Shown: in pieces, positions 16,709 through 25,550 of the stretch
How the letters are laid out: every line of letters begins with the position of its first letter
How positions within the stretch are numbered: the stretch's first letter is position 1
Assembly (NCBI GenBank): GCA_035297385.1
Contig: DATGZD010000019.1
Location: forward strand, 22,508 to 86,507
Length of the DNA: 64,000 nt
Source of the DNA: UBA11855 sp035297385
Lineage (GTDB): Archaea > Thermoproteota > Bathyarchaeia > Bathyarchaeales > Bathycorpusculaceae
Direction of reading: 5' to 3'
The notes under the pieces: model-generated
What the model was told of the DNA's origin: nothing
The model's database searches: none
The model's input: only the letters and a program-made list of their open reading frames with translations
Made by a program: the position numbers and the translations under genes

Positions 16709-18346
16709 TTACTTATGGAGTGGGCTGCTCGTCTTAAAAAGAAGTTGATAATTTCCAGTTATGGTTGTTTGCCTCGAGGTTCTGAAGCTATAGCGTTCGT
16801 CAGTTGATAATCCATTCGTTGATACCAAAACGTATTGTTTAGAATGGTTTACTGTTATTGGAGATTTGAATTCAATGGTATGTCGAGAGCCGTGGTCCCA
16901 CCAAAATGTCGCTCCATACTTGTCGTAACCTTTCCCATCAACAACAAGGATTGTGCCCGCAAAATCTCTTCCTATTCCTATTTGATTGAAAGTGATACAA
17001 TGTTGTCTTTTTCTAAACATAATGGCAGGAACAGTAACTGTGACAACTGCGGCTACAGCTATTGTTATGAGCGTATAATCGACTGATGATGGGTTTTCAA
17101 TGGGAGGTGGATCAGAGGAATCAGTCTGCGTTGCAGCTGGCCAAAGCGATGGCGAATTATCTGCAGATATGGTAGGTTGTATTAAACTTGAATCATTCCA
17201 AAATATTAGTCTATCATAACCATAATTGTTGCCAACCTCCAACCTGTAATCATAGATTATGTCTAATTTCTCACCGTATTGTGTAAAGAGCTGGCTGAGA
17301 CCACTGCAGATTCTGCTTGTGAGATCATCTGGTCCCCAGAATCCCCAGATCCTATCATCCGGTCCACGGAAACCGTATCCATAATCCTTTGGCAAAACGT
17401 AAGCGACTCTACCGTTGTTTGCCGTGTTCTGCCTTGGATTACTTTTTGCGTATTCCCAGAAGCGTTTGAGCGCATCCAAATGCTCCTGTTTCAGAACGCT
17501 CTGAGTCCAACCTTCATTAGAATCAAAAAGAATGATATATTTAGCACCATTCTCATACGCTAACACCATATCTTGGTACAGCTCCTGTCCAGATTCAAGA
17601 TAGGGTGGTTGCTTATACTTCCAAGTTATCATTGTGCCCCACTCTTTGCCATGCATGTTTGCCGCTCCCCTGCATAAAGCTATGTTCAGTTGTCTGTTGT
17701 AATTCCAAGCAAATTCTGCAAAGATTGTATCGTATCCAGCTTCATAATCAAACCAGTATAGCGCGTAGTCAGAAGTGTACAGATTAAACCGAGTTGTATT
17801 GCGGTATCTTACGAATCTATCCAGATACCATCTTGTCATGTTGACAAAACTGGTTGCAGCAGCAGCATAGTTAGCAGGCATTTGTTCTACCATTTTATAT
17901 TCTTGCATGTCTATTTGCCACCCTCCTACTTCGTCAAAAGCGTAGTATCCTAAGAAACGATCTCCCCATTGTTGATTGGCAGTACTAGTCCATGTAGAAT
18001 TTCGGAGGCCTGTGTCTTTGTAAACGATGAAGTTTAAACCTTTGTTATACAAATATTGGCATGCTTCGTTAAGTTTAGTGACGTTTTCAGAGATGAAACG
18101 TCCAGTGGATTCGTTTCTGTTATAAACGTTCGTTATTCCTGTGCATCCGAGTATGAAAAGATTCGTGTAGGAGCTAACTTTGTCGACTAAGTTCTTAATT
18201 ACTGTTATGTTCTCATAAGCGGCGTCAATTCCGATGTAGACATCAGGCGTTGTTGCTGATTGAGCAGTGAGATGTGGAGTATACGTTATGAAAACCTGAA
18301 AAATAAGCAAAGAAATAAGAACAATTGTTAATCTATTAGTTTTCAT
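16709..18346 (-). CDS. Secreted, membrane-anchored glycosidase-like surface protein
   Basis: A signal peptide spans residues 1-28 (MKTNRLTIVLISLLIF). Residues 35-400 look like a TIM-barrel glycosidase-like domain rich in Trp, Tyr and Asp (TDVYIGIDAAYE-like opening, YYAFDEVGGW, YILLFDSNEGW, WGFWGPDD). A Pro/Ser linker leads to a membrane segment near 425-447 followed by RKRQ. Unusually, a further 95-residue beta-sandwich-like module (GIGRDFAGTILVVDGKGY, FWWDHGS, VSTNGLSTD) follows the membrane segment. That module is normally extracellular in archaeal surface proteins. I cannot assign a substrate. Confidence 0.75.
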   Translation of the reverse strand: MKTNRLTIVLISLLIFQVFITYTPHLTAQSATTPDVYIGIDAAYENITVIKNLVDKVSSYTNLFILGCTGITNVYNRNESTGRFISENVTKLNEACQYLYNKGLNFIVYKDTGLRNSTWTSTANQQWGDRFLGYYAFDEVGGWQIDMQEYKMVEQMPANYAAAATSFVNMTRWYLDRFVRYRNTTRFNLYTSDYALYWFDYEAGYDTIFAEFAWNYNRQLNIALCRGAANMHGKEWGTMITWKYKQPPYLESGQELYQDMVLAYENGAKYIILFDSNEGWTQSVLKQEHLDALKRFWEYAKSNPRQNTANNGRVAYVLPKDYGYGFRGPDDRIWGFWGPDDLTSRICSGLSQLFTQYGEKLDIIYDYRLEVGNNYGYDRLIFWNDSSLIQPTISADNSPSLWPAATQTDSSDPPPIENPSSVDYTLITIAVAAVVTVTVPAIMFRKRQHCITFNQIGIGRDFAGTILVVDGKGYDKYGATFWWDHGSRHTIEFKSPITVNHSKQYVLVSTNGLSTDERYSFRTSRQTTITGNYQLLFKTSSPLHK

Positions 18347-18493
18347 CTGTTTAGAATTATGCTAAATAATCATTTAAGAGTTATCGATGACGAATCAACA
18401 TCAAAAACATTCTTCGAAGAGGAGAATGTCGAACTCTACTTTGGAAATACTAAAATGTCCTAACTTTATTCTACACTTCGGAGTTCCCATTAA

Positions 18494-19540
18494 ATGTCTT
18501 ACAATGAACTTAGAAAAGACTTTCTTATAGACCGATGGGTCGTCATAGCGACATATCGTGCAAAAAGACCAACCGATTTTGCAAAACAAAGAAAAGAACA
18601 AACACCCCCCGGTGTGTGTCCAATGTGTCCAGGCAATGAACATATGACTCCACCAGCGGTGCTTGTTTACTTGAAATCTGATGGAAACATTGTAAAAGAC
18701 AAAGATACCGGTATGCTACGCCATAAGAATTGGCTTATTCGTTGTGTGCCTAACTTATATCCAGCGTTTGGTCCGCCGAAAGAACCAATTGATCCATCCA
18801 ATATAATGAAATCAGATAATTTTGGCTTAGCAGTTGGACATCATGAAGTATTAATTGAATCGCCTCAACACGATTGCCATCCAGCCGATGCTGAAATACC
18901 TCAACTTACACATGTAATAAACAGCTATATTGATAGGCTTCGTGATTTGTCATCAAAGCCATACGTACGTTATGTCTCAATCTTTCGCAATCACGGACAG
19001 GAAGCAGGGGCTTCACTAACTCATGCTCACAGTCAGATAATTGCTATGCCCTTTGTTCCAACAATCGTAGACGAAGAGGTTAAGGCAAGCATGAATTTCT
19101 GGAATCAGCATGGAAAATGTGCATTCTGTGATTTGACAGAGCGAGAAACAAAAGGGTCCCGATTAATTCAAGAGACTGAACATTTTGTAGTTTTGGCGCC
19201 TTATGCAAGTGTTAATCCCATGGAGACTTGGATAATTCCTAAGAAACATAATGCAAATATCTTAAATCTAACAGACCTTGAGAAAGAAGCGTTTGCGAAA
19301 ACGTTAAAGATGACGTTAAAGGCGTTAAAGGATTTGGTGAATGATCCGCCGTACAATTACGCTATACACTTGTCAATAAACAAGCAAGCTCAAGATTATT
19401 ATCATTGGCATGTTGAAGTCTATCCTCGGCTTGCAATTTGGGCAGGTTATGAAAAAAGTACAGGTGTCTACATAAACATAATTACACCCGAAACTGCGGC
19501 AGAAGAGTACAGAAGAACCATATTAACCTCTCACCTTTAA
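18494..19540 (+). CDS. galT: GalT-like hexose-1-phosphate nucleotidylyltransferase
   Basis: A histidine-triad-superfamily enzyme that exchanges nucleotidyl groups between UDP- or ADP-sugars and hexose 1-phosphates. Marks are RPTDFAKQ, two zinc-site cysteines (CPMCPGNEH), the catalytic HAHSQI (HPHGQ in classic GalT) and a second zinc/HIT half with CAFCDL and YHWHVEVYP. The His-x-His-x-Gln form with Ser is seen in archaeal GalT and also in ADP-glucose phosphorylases, so either activity fits. Its neighbours (glycogen debranching enzyme, TreZ) favour a role in glucan metabolism. It converges with the debranching gene, their ends overlapping by 4 nt. Confidence 0.85.
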   Translation: MSYNELRKDFLIDRWVVIATYRAKRPTDFAKQRKEQTPPGVCPMCPGNEHMTPPAVLVYLKSDGNIVKDKDTGMLRHKNWLIRCVPNLYPAFGPPKEPIDPSNIMKSDNFGLAVGHHEVLIESPQHDCHPADAEIPQLTHVINSYIDRLRDLSSKPYVRYVSIFRNHGQEAGASLTHAHSQIIAMPFVPTIVDEEVKASMNFWNQHGKCAFCDLTERETKGSRLIQETEHFVVLAPYASVNPMETWIIPKKHNANILNLTDLEKEAFAKTLKMTLKALKDLVNDPPYNYAIHLSINKQAQDYYHWHVEVYPRLAIWAGYEKSTGVYINIITPETAAEEYRRTILTSHL

Positions 19541-21609
19541 ACCAAGATATCTTTTTCATAAGCTGGTTTTACCTGCATAATATCTTCAACATAGACTCTT
19601 AAGGGCTCAGCTACACTCCAAGCTTGAGCAATACAACCACGTGGTGCATGCGGTGGATCACCGTCGAAAATTTCACTGATTTGGCCTAAACCTGCAATAG
19701 TAATCTTCTTTTCAAACAAAGGCTGAATCACATTCTTTAACATAAAACTACGGTTTTTGTCATCGTAGCCTTTAGCCTTGAGGAATGCAGTGCCAAAAGG
19801 TCCGATAAGCCATGGCCAAACAGCACCATTATGATATGCCTGGTCCCTCATCTTCATAGCTCCTGAATATACGCCCTTATATCGTGGATCGTTTCGTGAT
19901 AATGTACGCAAACCAAATGGTGTTAGGAATTCACGCTGTACGAAATCAACGATTTTTCCATTCTTCTCATTGCTTAACATTGTAAAATCTACAGAGGCAG
20001 CTATTATTTGATTAGGTCTAAGGGACAGATCTATACCATTCTCTTCGATGACATCAAATAAGCAATCTTTTTCTGTGTTCCAGAATTTTTCGTTAAAACT
20101 CTCACTCGTTTGCTGAGCCATCGCACCATATTTTTCAGCAAGACTCTTCTCTGTAAATCTATTAGCCAATAACTGCATAATCTTTAACGCATTATACCAC
20201 AATGCTTGGATTTCTACAGCCTTACCTATGCGTGGTGTGACAGCCTCGCCTTCTATACAAGCATCCATCCATGTGAGCCTTGATCCATGAGAAATTAGTC
20301 CATCCTTATCTAGTCGTATATTGTAGTCTGTGCCTTTCTCATGGTTTTCAATTATTGATTTTAGTCTGTCCCAGAGTTCACGTTTAACAAATTCAAAATT
20401 ACCAGTATACTTTACATACTGTAGAAGAGCATTAATGTACCATAATGTTCCATCAACTGTATTATACAATGGTTGTCCAGACTCATCGAGTATTATGTTT
20501 GGGATCAAACCTTTCCTGATGTAGTTACTGAAGTTTAGCAGTACATGCTTTGCATCGTCGAATCTTCCATTTATTAATAGTAGCCCTGGTAATGAAATGA
20601 ACGTATCGCGCCCCCATGGTTCAAACCAAAAATAACCTGCAATTATGGATTCTTCATTGTTGGCGTTCCTAGTTACAAAAGTATCTGTGGCTAAAGCTAC
20701 CCAACGTAACCAATCAGCAGCCTGAAATTGTTTATGTGAAGCATAAAATCCTTCCAAAAACACACTACAACGTTCTAATTCTGAGGAAAGCAGCTGTTCA
20801 ATATCACTTATCTTTGATCCAATTGAATTTAGCACTAGCTCCGCTTGTCTTCCATCTTCACTTGCTACTGTTACAAAAGCAAACCTTGTCTGTTTATTTG
20901 CTTCCAAAAGTAGCTCATAATATCCTGGTTGATAACAATCATCAGTATCGACTTCGCCACGGGCACTCTCTTCACGATAATGTAAGTTTTCGACCCAATT
21001 TGGTTTTTCAACAAAATTTCCTGCAGTTGTATTCAAACTAATAGTGACTTTTGGATCATTGAAGGCTAATCTTACTTTCAATCCATCTTGTTCTTGACGA
21101 AAACTAATCTGCTCTTTTGAATGATCTATGACTGTATGAAAACGTCTATTGCTCAAGATTGGAAAGAACCTTATTTTTGTGGGATCCTTTGATGCATTTA
21201 GAAGATCGTAGAGCACTACAACAGCGTTTTTGTTATAAGGCATGAAAGCTGTTTTCCTAACAGTTATTTTTTCTGCTTCGTATGTGAAAGTTGGGAAGGG
21301 TGCTATAGAGAATTCTTCTATGAACGTGTAGCCTTGAGGAAAAATATTCTCGTGAAATTCGTTTGCACCTAACCTGTAAATATTGTCACCTATGACTATG
21401 TCCTCATCAAGTTTCGCCAGACACACAGTCCGTTTGCCTGGAGGATCCAGTGCAGCTACGAGCAAACCATGATATTTTCTTGTATTCAATCCTAAAACCG
21501 TAGAGGAGGAGTAACCACCTAAACTATTAGTTACGAGCCACTCCATCTGTAATGCATCATCAAGATGAGAAAGAATCCTGTTGCCTATTACAATTCTTGG
21601 TAATTCCAT
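19537..21609 (-). CDS. Glycogen debranching enzyme (amylo-alpha-1,6-glucosidase, archaeal type)
   Basis: An N-terminal beta-sandwich domain (about residues 1-270; EWLVTNSLGGYSSSTVLGLNTRKYHGLL is diagnostic) is followed by an (alpha/alpha)6 barrel containing AGYFWFEPWGRDTFISLPGL, LTWMDACIEG and the late GAVWPWLIGPF. The enzyme removes alpha-1,6 branches from glycogen or limit dextrin. Length (690 aa) is typical. It is cytosolic, with no signal peptide. It diverges from treZ across a 341-nt region, giving a plausible shared control region for glucan and trehalose metabolism. Confidence 0.93.
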   Translation of the reverse strand: MELPRIVIGNRILSHLDDALQMEWLVTNSLGGYSSSTVLGLNTRKYHGLLVAALDPPGKRTVCLAKLDEDIVIGDNIYRLGANEFHENIFPQGYTFIEEFSIAPFPTFTYEAEKITVRKTAFMPYNKNAVVVLYDLLNASKDPTKIRFFPILSNRRFHTVIDHSKEQISFRQEQDGLKVRLAFNDPKVTISLNTTAGNFVEKPNWVENLHYREESARGEVDTDDCYQPGYYELLLEANKQTRFAFVTVASEDGRQAELVLNSIGSKISDIEQLLSSELERCSVFLEGFYASHKQFQAADWLRWVALATDTFVTRNANNEESIIAGYFWFEPWGRDTFISLPGLLLINGRFDDAKHVLLNFSNYIRKGLIPNIILDESGQPLYNTVDGTLWYINALLQYVKYTGNFEFVKRELWDRLKSIIENHEKGTDYNIRLDKDGLISHGSRLTWMDACIEGEAVTPRIGKAVEIQALWYNALKIMQLLANRFTEKSLAEKYGAMAQQTSESFNEKFWNTEKDCLFDVIEENGIDLSLRPNQIIAASVDFTMLSNEKNGKIVDFVQREFLTPFGLRTLSRNDPRYKGVYSGAMKMRDQAYHNGAVWPWLIGPFGTAFLKAKGYDDKNRSFMLKNVIQPLFEKKITIAGLGQISEIFDGDPPHAPRGCIAQAWSVAEPLRVYVEDIMQVKPAYEKDILV

Positions 21610-21950
21610 AATGTTACAATTCCCATTTCTTTATTGTCTTGAACCTGCAAGAACTGAAGTCTCCAGACAAACCTATCTTCAAAACTCCCACCTTCCACTA
21701 AATTCCATGCCGTTTAATATTGTTTTAGCTACTTTAATGGTCAAACTTCATTCAAAGCATTAGGCTGTTCTATAGCTTATTGTAAGGTATAGATAGTTGT
21801 TTTCTCGAGACACTTGCACTATTTGTTTTAAGGTTTTGCGAATAAACTGATATTAATGACATTGTCATAGGATTGTCAGAGTTAATACTATAGTAAAAGT
21901 TCAACCATGTGAATCTGTTCATGTTTTTGAGAATTGTGTGAGGTTCAACC
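21610..21950. other. Divergent intergenic region between debranching enzyme and treZ
   Basis: 341 nt without a credible gene. It must hold promoters for both flanking genes. It is AT-rich with several TATA-like stretches, but I cannot pick one with confidence. A short GTGAGG serves treZ 7 nt before its ATG. Confidence 0.5.
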
Positions 21951-23765
21951 ATGCAGATTGGAGCAAACTATCATAATACGAATTGCGAATTTATCGTTTG
22001 GGCACCTTATAGTAACTATGTTTCGCTGGCATTAGTTGACAAAAAAGAGATATTGCCTATGAACAAAATAGCTAACGATTACTGGACTCTTAGTGTTAAA
22101 GGATTAAAACCAGCTGCTCAATATATGTACCAATTAGACAATTCAAAGGTCAAGCCTGACCCAGCATCATATTTTCAGCCAAAAGGTGTAATCGGTCCAT
22201 CAGCAATAGTTGATCATGAAGGCTTTAAATGGAGAGATCAAGCCTGGACTGGCTTGGACTTAGCCGATTTATTATTCTATGAACTTCATGTTGGAACATT
22301 TACGAAGGAAGGCACCTTCAAAGCAATTACGAATAGAGTGAAAGAATTAGCTGATTTTGGAATAAACGCAATTGAATTAATGCCTATGGCACAATTTTCT
22401 GGGCAGCGAGGCTGGGGATATGACACTGTGTTTCCTTATGCAGTTCATAATACTTATGGACACCCTGATGATCTGAAAGAACTTGTAGATTATTGCCATA
22501 AGAATAATGTTGCCGTATTCATCGATGTTGTGTATAATCATGTTGGACCTGAGGGTAATTGTCTAAACGATTATGGACCATATTTCTTGAATGGGTTAAT
22601 GACCCGCTGGGGGCCAACGGTAAATTTAGATGGGCCTCTCAATGAGCCAGTAAGAAACTATTTCCTAGAAAACACACTCTATTGGATTAACAACTATCAT
22701 CTCGATGGAATTAGATATGACGCTGTTCTGTTTATGAAGGACAAAGGATCAAAACATTTTCTACAAGAATTAAATGAACGAGTAAACAATTTTTCAAAAA
22801 CTAATGGAAGAAAAATTTGGTTGATAGCAGAATCAGGCTACAACGAGCCAAAGGTCTTAAAAGCTGTAAATGAGGGTGGTTTTGGCTTCGCTGCTCAATG
22901 GTTAGATGATTTTCAGCACGCTGTGCATGCGTTATTAACTGGCGAGAAGGAAGGGTATTACAAGGATTACGGACGAATTCTAGACCTTGTTGAAATTTTA
23001 AGTAATGGCTATGTCTACGTCGGAATGCAAGACTATCACCGAAGAAAATCTGAGGAGGTTTATACATGGATTTCACCTTGCAATTTGATAACTTTTTCAC
23101 AGAATCATGACCAAGTTGGAAATAGACTTCTCGGGGATAGACTAGTTACGCTTGCAGGGTATGAAGCAGCAAAAGTAGCAACAGGCATCACCATACTTTC
23201 GCCCTACATACCGTTACTTTTCATGGGAGAAGAATATGGCGAGACGGCACCGTTTCTATTCTTCGTGGATTATTCAGATAAAGAACTTGCTATTGCAACC
23301 AGAGAAGGTAGAAAGAAAGAGTTCAATGAATTTCATTGGAAAGGCGAGGTTCCCGATCCTTCAGCCAAGAATACTTTTGAAAGATCAAAAATTGATTGGC
23401 AATTACGACATGAAAGGAAAGGGGAAAAGATTTTGGCGTATTATAAAGCGTTGATAAAACTTAGGAGACAACTGCGTAGATTCTGTTCCTTTTCGAAGGA
23501 ACACATTAAAGTCTTCAGTAATTTTGACAAAATCCTATTCTTCAGCATGAATGAAAAAAATGTAAAATATGTAGTTGTCGCCAATTTTGGTAAAAACAAA
23601 GCGTTCTATGAGTTTCCCTTTCAAGGTAGCGATTATATTAAAATCCTTGATTCTGCCGCTGAATCTTGGAATGGACCTGGTACGACGTTGCCAGAGAAAA
23701 CAAAGGAAAATGAAAAACACGAAATCTCGGGTTTTAATCTTGCCGTTTATTTAAGAATGATGTAA
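21951..23765 (+). CDS. treZ: Malto-oligosyltrehalose trehalohydrolase
   Basis: A GH13 enzyme that releases trehalose from malto-oligosyltrehalose. It has an N-terminal E-set (CBM48-like) domain, the diagnostic YELHVGTFTKEGTF and QFSGQRGWGYD, then GH13 motifs DVVYNHVGPEGN, DGIRYDAV (nucleophile Asp), LIAESGYN (acid Glu) and SQNHDQVGNR (stabilising Asp). It is 604 residues long, as expected. The partner TreY is not in this window, so the pathway must be completed elsewhere, or the enzyme acts on other glucans. A glycogen branching enzyme is less likely given the TreZ-specific motifs. Confidence 0.9.
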   Translation: MQIGANYHNTNCEFIVWAPYSNYVSLALVDKKEILPMNKIANDYWTLSVKGLKPAAQYMYQLDNSKVKPDPASYFQPKGVIGPSAIVDHEGFKWRDQAWTGLDLADLLFYELHVGTFTKEGTFKAITNRVKELADFGINAIELMPMAQFSGQRGWGYDTVFPYAVHNTYGHPDDLKELVDYCHKNNVAVFIDVVYNHVGPEGNCLNDYGPYFLNGLMTRWGPTVNLDGPLNEPVRNYFLENTLYWINNYHLDGIRYDAVLFMKDKGSKHFLQELNERVNNFSKTNGRKIWLIAESGYNEPKVLKAVNEGGFGFAAQWLDDFQHAVHALLTGEKEGYYKDYGRILDLVEILSNGYVYVGMQDYHRRKSEEVYTWISPCNLITFSQNHDQVGNRLLGDRLVTLAGYEAAKVATGITILSPYIPLLFMGEEYGETAPFLFFVDYSDKELAIATREGRKKEFNEFHWKGEVPDPSAKNTFERSKIDWQLRHERKGEKILAYYKALIKLRRQLRRFCSFSKEHIKVFSNFDKILFFSMNEKNVKYVVVANFGKNKAFYEFPFQGSDYIKILDSAAESWNGPGTTLPEKTKENEKHEISGFNLAVYLRMM

Positions 23766-23795
23766 ATACTTAGCGATAATTTAGTGGTGTGGAAT

Positions 23796-24677
23796 TTAAG
23801 GCATTAGTTTAGCGATATTTTTTTCTCGTGGCGCGCAGAAATAGTTTGCTACTGGAACACATTTAGTCCTTAGCATTAAAAAATGTGGTTTTGTTAATTT
23901 GCATTCGGTCAAAGTCTCAGCATAACCCATGCCCTTTGCGAAAATTAGTTCTGCTTCATCATAGGCTTTTAAGAATTCTGATGATACTTCTTTTTTCAAA
24001 AGACCCACAGCATCTGTCCCTGTGGTTAAAATATTGTCTGCAAGTTTATCCATCCCCGAATACTCTACATCTTCAAGTGTTGCATCGTTGAGTATAGGAC
24101 CACCTTTAACGACATACATTATGTTTAATCCCATATTCTTCAATTGCTCCACTAATAGCCTATCAAAGACTATTTCCCCCGCGTTATCCGCAAGAAAGAG
24201 GATTGTGTTTGCTTTTTTTGCCAATTCATATGCTTTGTCAATGTCGTTTATGTACAGGTCTTTGGCGACTTCTCGTAGATTCTTAGCTAAGGAGCTCGAC
24301 GTGAATGTATGTCCCGGAATGTCAAATTCCATAGTATTGCCCACGATGGCACACAAACAAGCTTTCTTAAATCGTTCTTGCTGGTTATTGGCAGACTCCA
24401 CAAATTCTTTAGCTTTTGGGAGTAATTTCACAGCTTTTTCGTTACTGTTTTTCTTACTACGTTTGTAAGGATCTTCGTTGCCTGTTAGTTTTTTTACTAT
24501 TCTGTCTCTTTTTGTTCCTAAATCTGCAGGAACTGCCGTTGGCCGAAATTCTCTGTTCAAGAGTCTTACATTTTCCGCTATACACCTAAAGCGTAATGCA
24601 GGATTAGTTGTAGCCATGTAAGTTTCTGCCATAGCTCTGGATAGGAGACATGAGGCACATTCTGGTTCAACTTTCAC
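23796..24677 (-). CDS. DUF89 metal-dependent phosphatase
   Basis: The DUF89 / ARMT1-like damage-control phosphatase family hydrolyses damaged or excess phosphometabolites. Visible family motifs are the N-terminal CASCLLSRA, the central FLADNAGEIVFDRL with the metal-binding Asp-Asn, VKGGPILNDAT, and the late FAKGMGYAETL. It starts with GTG, 17 nt beyond tpiA on the same strand. Pairing with tpiA suggests it may clear sugar-phosphate by-products, but that is inference. Confidence 0.9.
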   Translation of the reverse strand: MKVEPECASCLLSRAMAETYMATTNPALRFRCIAENVRLLNREFRPTAVPADLGTKRDRIVKKLTGNEDPYKRSKKNSNEKAVKLLPKAKEFVESANNQQERFKKACLCAIVGNTMEFDIPGHTFTSSSLAKNLREVAKDLYINDIDKAYELAKKANTILFLADNAGEIVFDRLLVEQLKNMGLNIMYVVKGGPILNDATLEDVEYSGMDKLADNILTTGTDAVGLLKKEVSSEFLKAYDEAELIFAKGMGYAETLTECKLTKPHFLMLRTKCVPVANYFCAPREKNIAKLMP

Positions 24678-24694
24678 TGTAGTTTCACTTTATG

Positions 24695-25381
24695 TTAAAG
24701 TTTGCTTGCATCGGCAAATTCTCGCAGAACAGTATATGGATCTTTCGCTTTTACAATACCACTCGCTACAAGCACACCTTGAGCTCCTAATTTGAGGGCG
24801 ACAGAAACGTCTTCTCCATGACTAATGCCAGCACCACACAGGATTACAGCGTTGTCGTTTACCTTTCGCACGAGTCTAATGGTGTTCGTTACCGCTTCAG
24901 GTTGCGCTTTGGAGACTGCCACACCTGTACCGATTAGCTCAGGTGGTTCAATCGAGATTATGTCTGGATGTAAATATGCGACAGCAGCACTAATCGCAGG
25001 ATTACTCGTACATACACAACTTATGAGGTCTTTTTGCCCTGCTAATCGAATAGTAGCATCAATATCGGCTAATTTTAATTGTCTTTCAGAATGATTAATG
25101 AGTGTGCCAATGGCTCCTGCTTCTTTTATTGTGTCAACCTGTATTTGTCCTGTAAACGCTCCAGGTGAAATTGGATCGATATGTTGAGCAAAAACAGGTA
25201 TTTGTACAGCTTCTGCAACAGAACGAATATCCGTGAATTGCGGTGCAACAACTATGTTGATGCCTGTTTCTTTGCATGCTCTTTCGGCTTTCTTGGCAAG
25301 TTCAACCGCTTTCTTGCCCGTTGATTCAGAGTACGCTTTGAAATTTACAATTATGATCGGTGTTTGAAGTTGCTTTGTCAA
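24695..25381 (-). CDS. tpiA: Triosephosphate isomerase, archaeal type
   Basis: It interconverts dihydroxyacetone phosphate and glyceraldehyde 3-phosphate. Catalytic residues are Lys in VNFKAYSES, His in INHSERQL and Glu in EPPELIGTG. The phosphate loop is seen in CGAGISHGEDV. The length of 228 residues fits the short archaeal form. A TTG codon starts it (TTG ACA AAG CAA). It is upstream of the DUF89 gene, which probably shares its transcript. Confidence 0.95.
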   Translation of the reverse strand: MTKQLQTPIIIVNFKAYSESTGKKAVELAKKAERACKETGINIVVAPQFTDIRSVAEAVQIPVFAQHIDPISPGAFTGQIQVDTIKEAGAIGTLINHSERQLKLADIDATIRLAGQKDLISCVCTSNPAISAAVAYLHPDIISIEPPELIGTGVAVSKAQPEAVTNTIRLVRKVNDNAVILCGAGISHGEDVSVALKLGAQGVLVASGIVKAKDPYTVLREFADASKL

Positions 25382-25550
25382 AGTTATTGTCTCACCAGAT
25401 TAGGGTAAACGTAAAAGTTAATATTATTTGTTATTCAAGTTTCCGTTTAGTATTTCAACCAATTAGCAGTAAATTCATTGAATTTTTTTGCGTTCCTCTG
25501 TATTGCTTACGGAGCAGAAGAATAAGAGGAATTTCTATGGTGTTTAAAGG

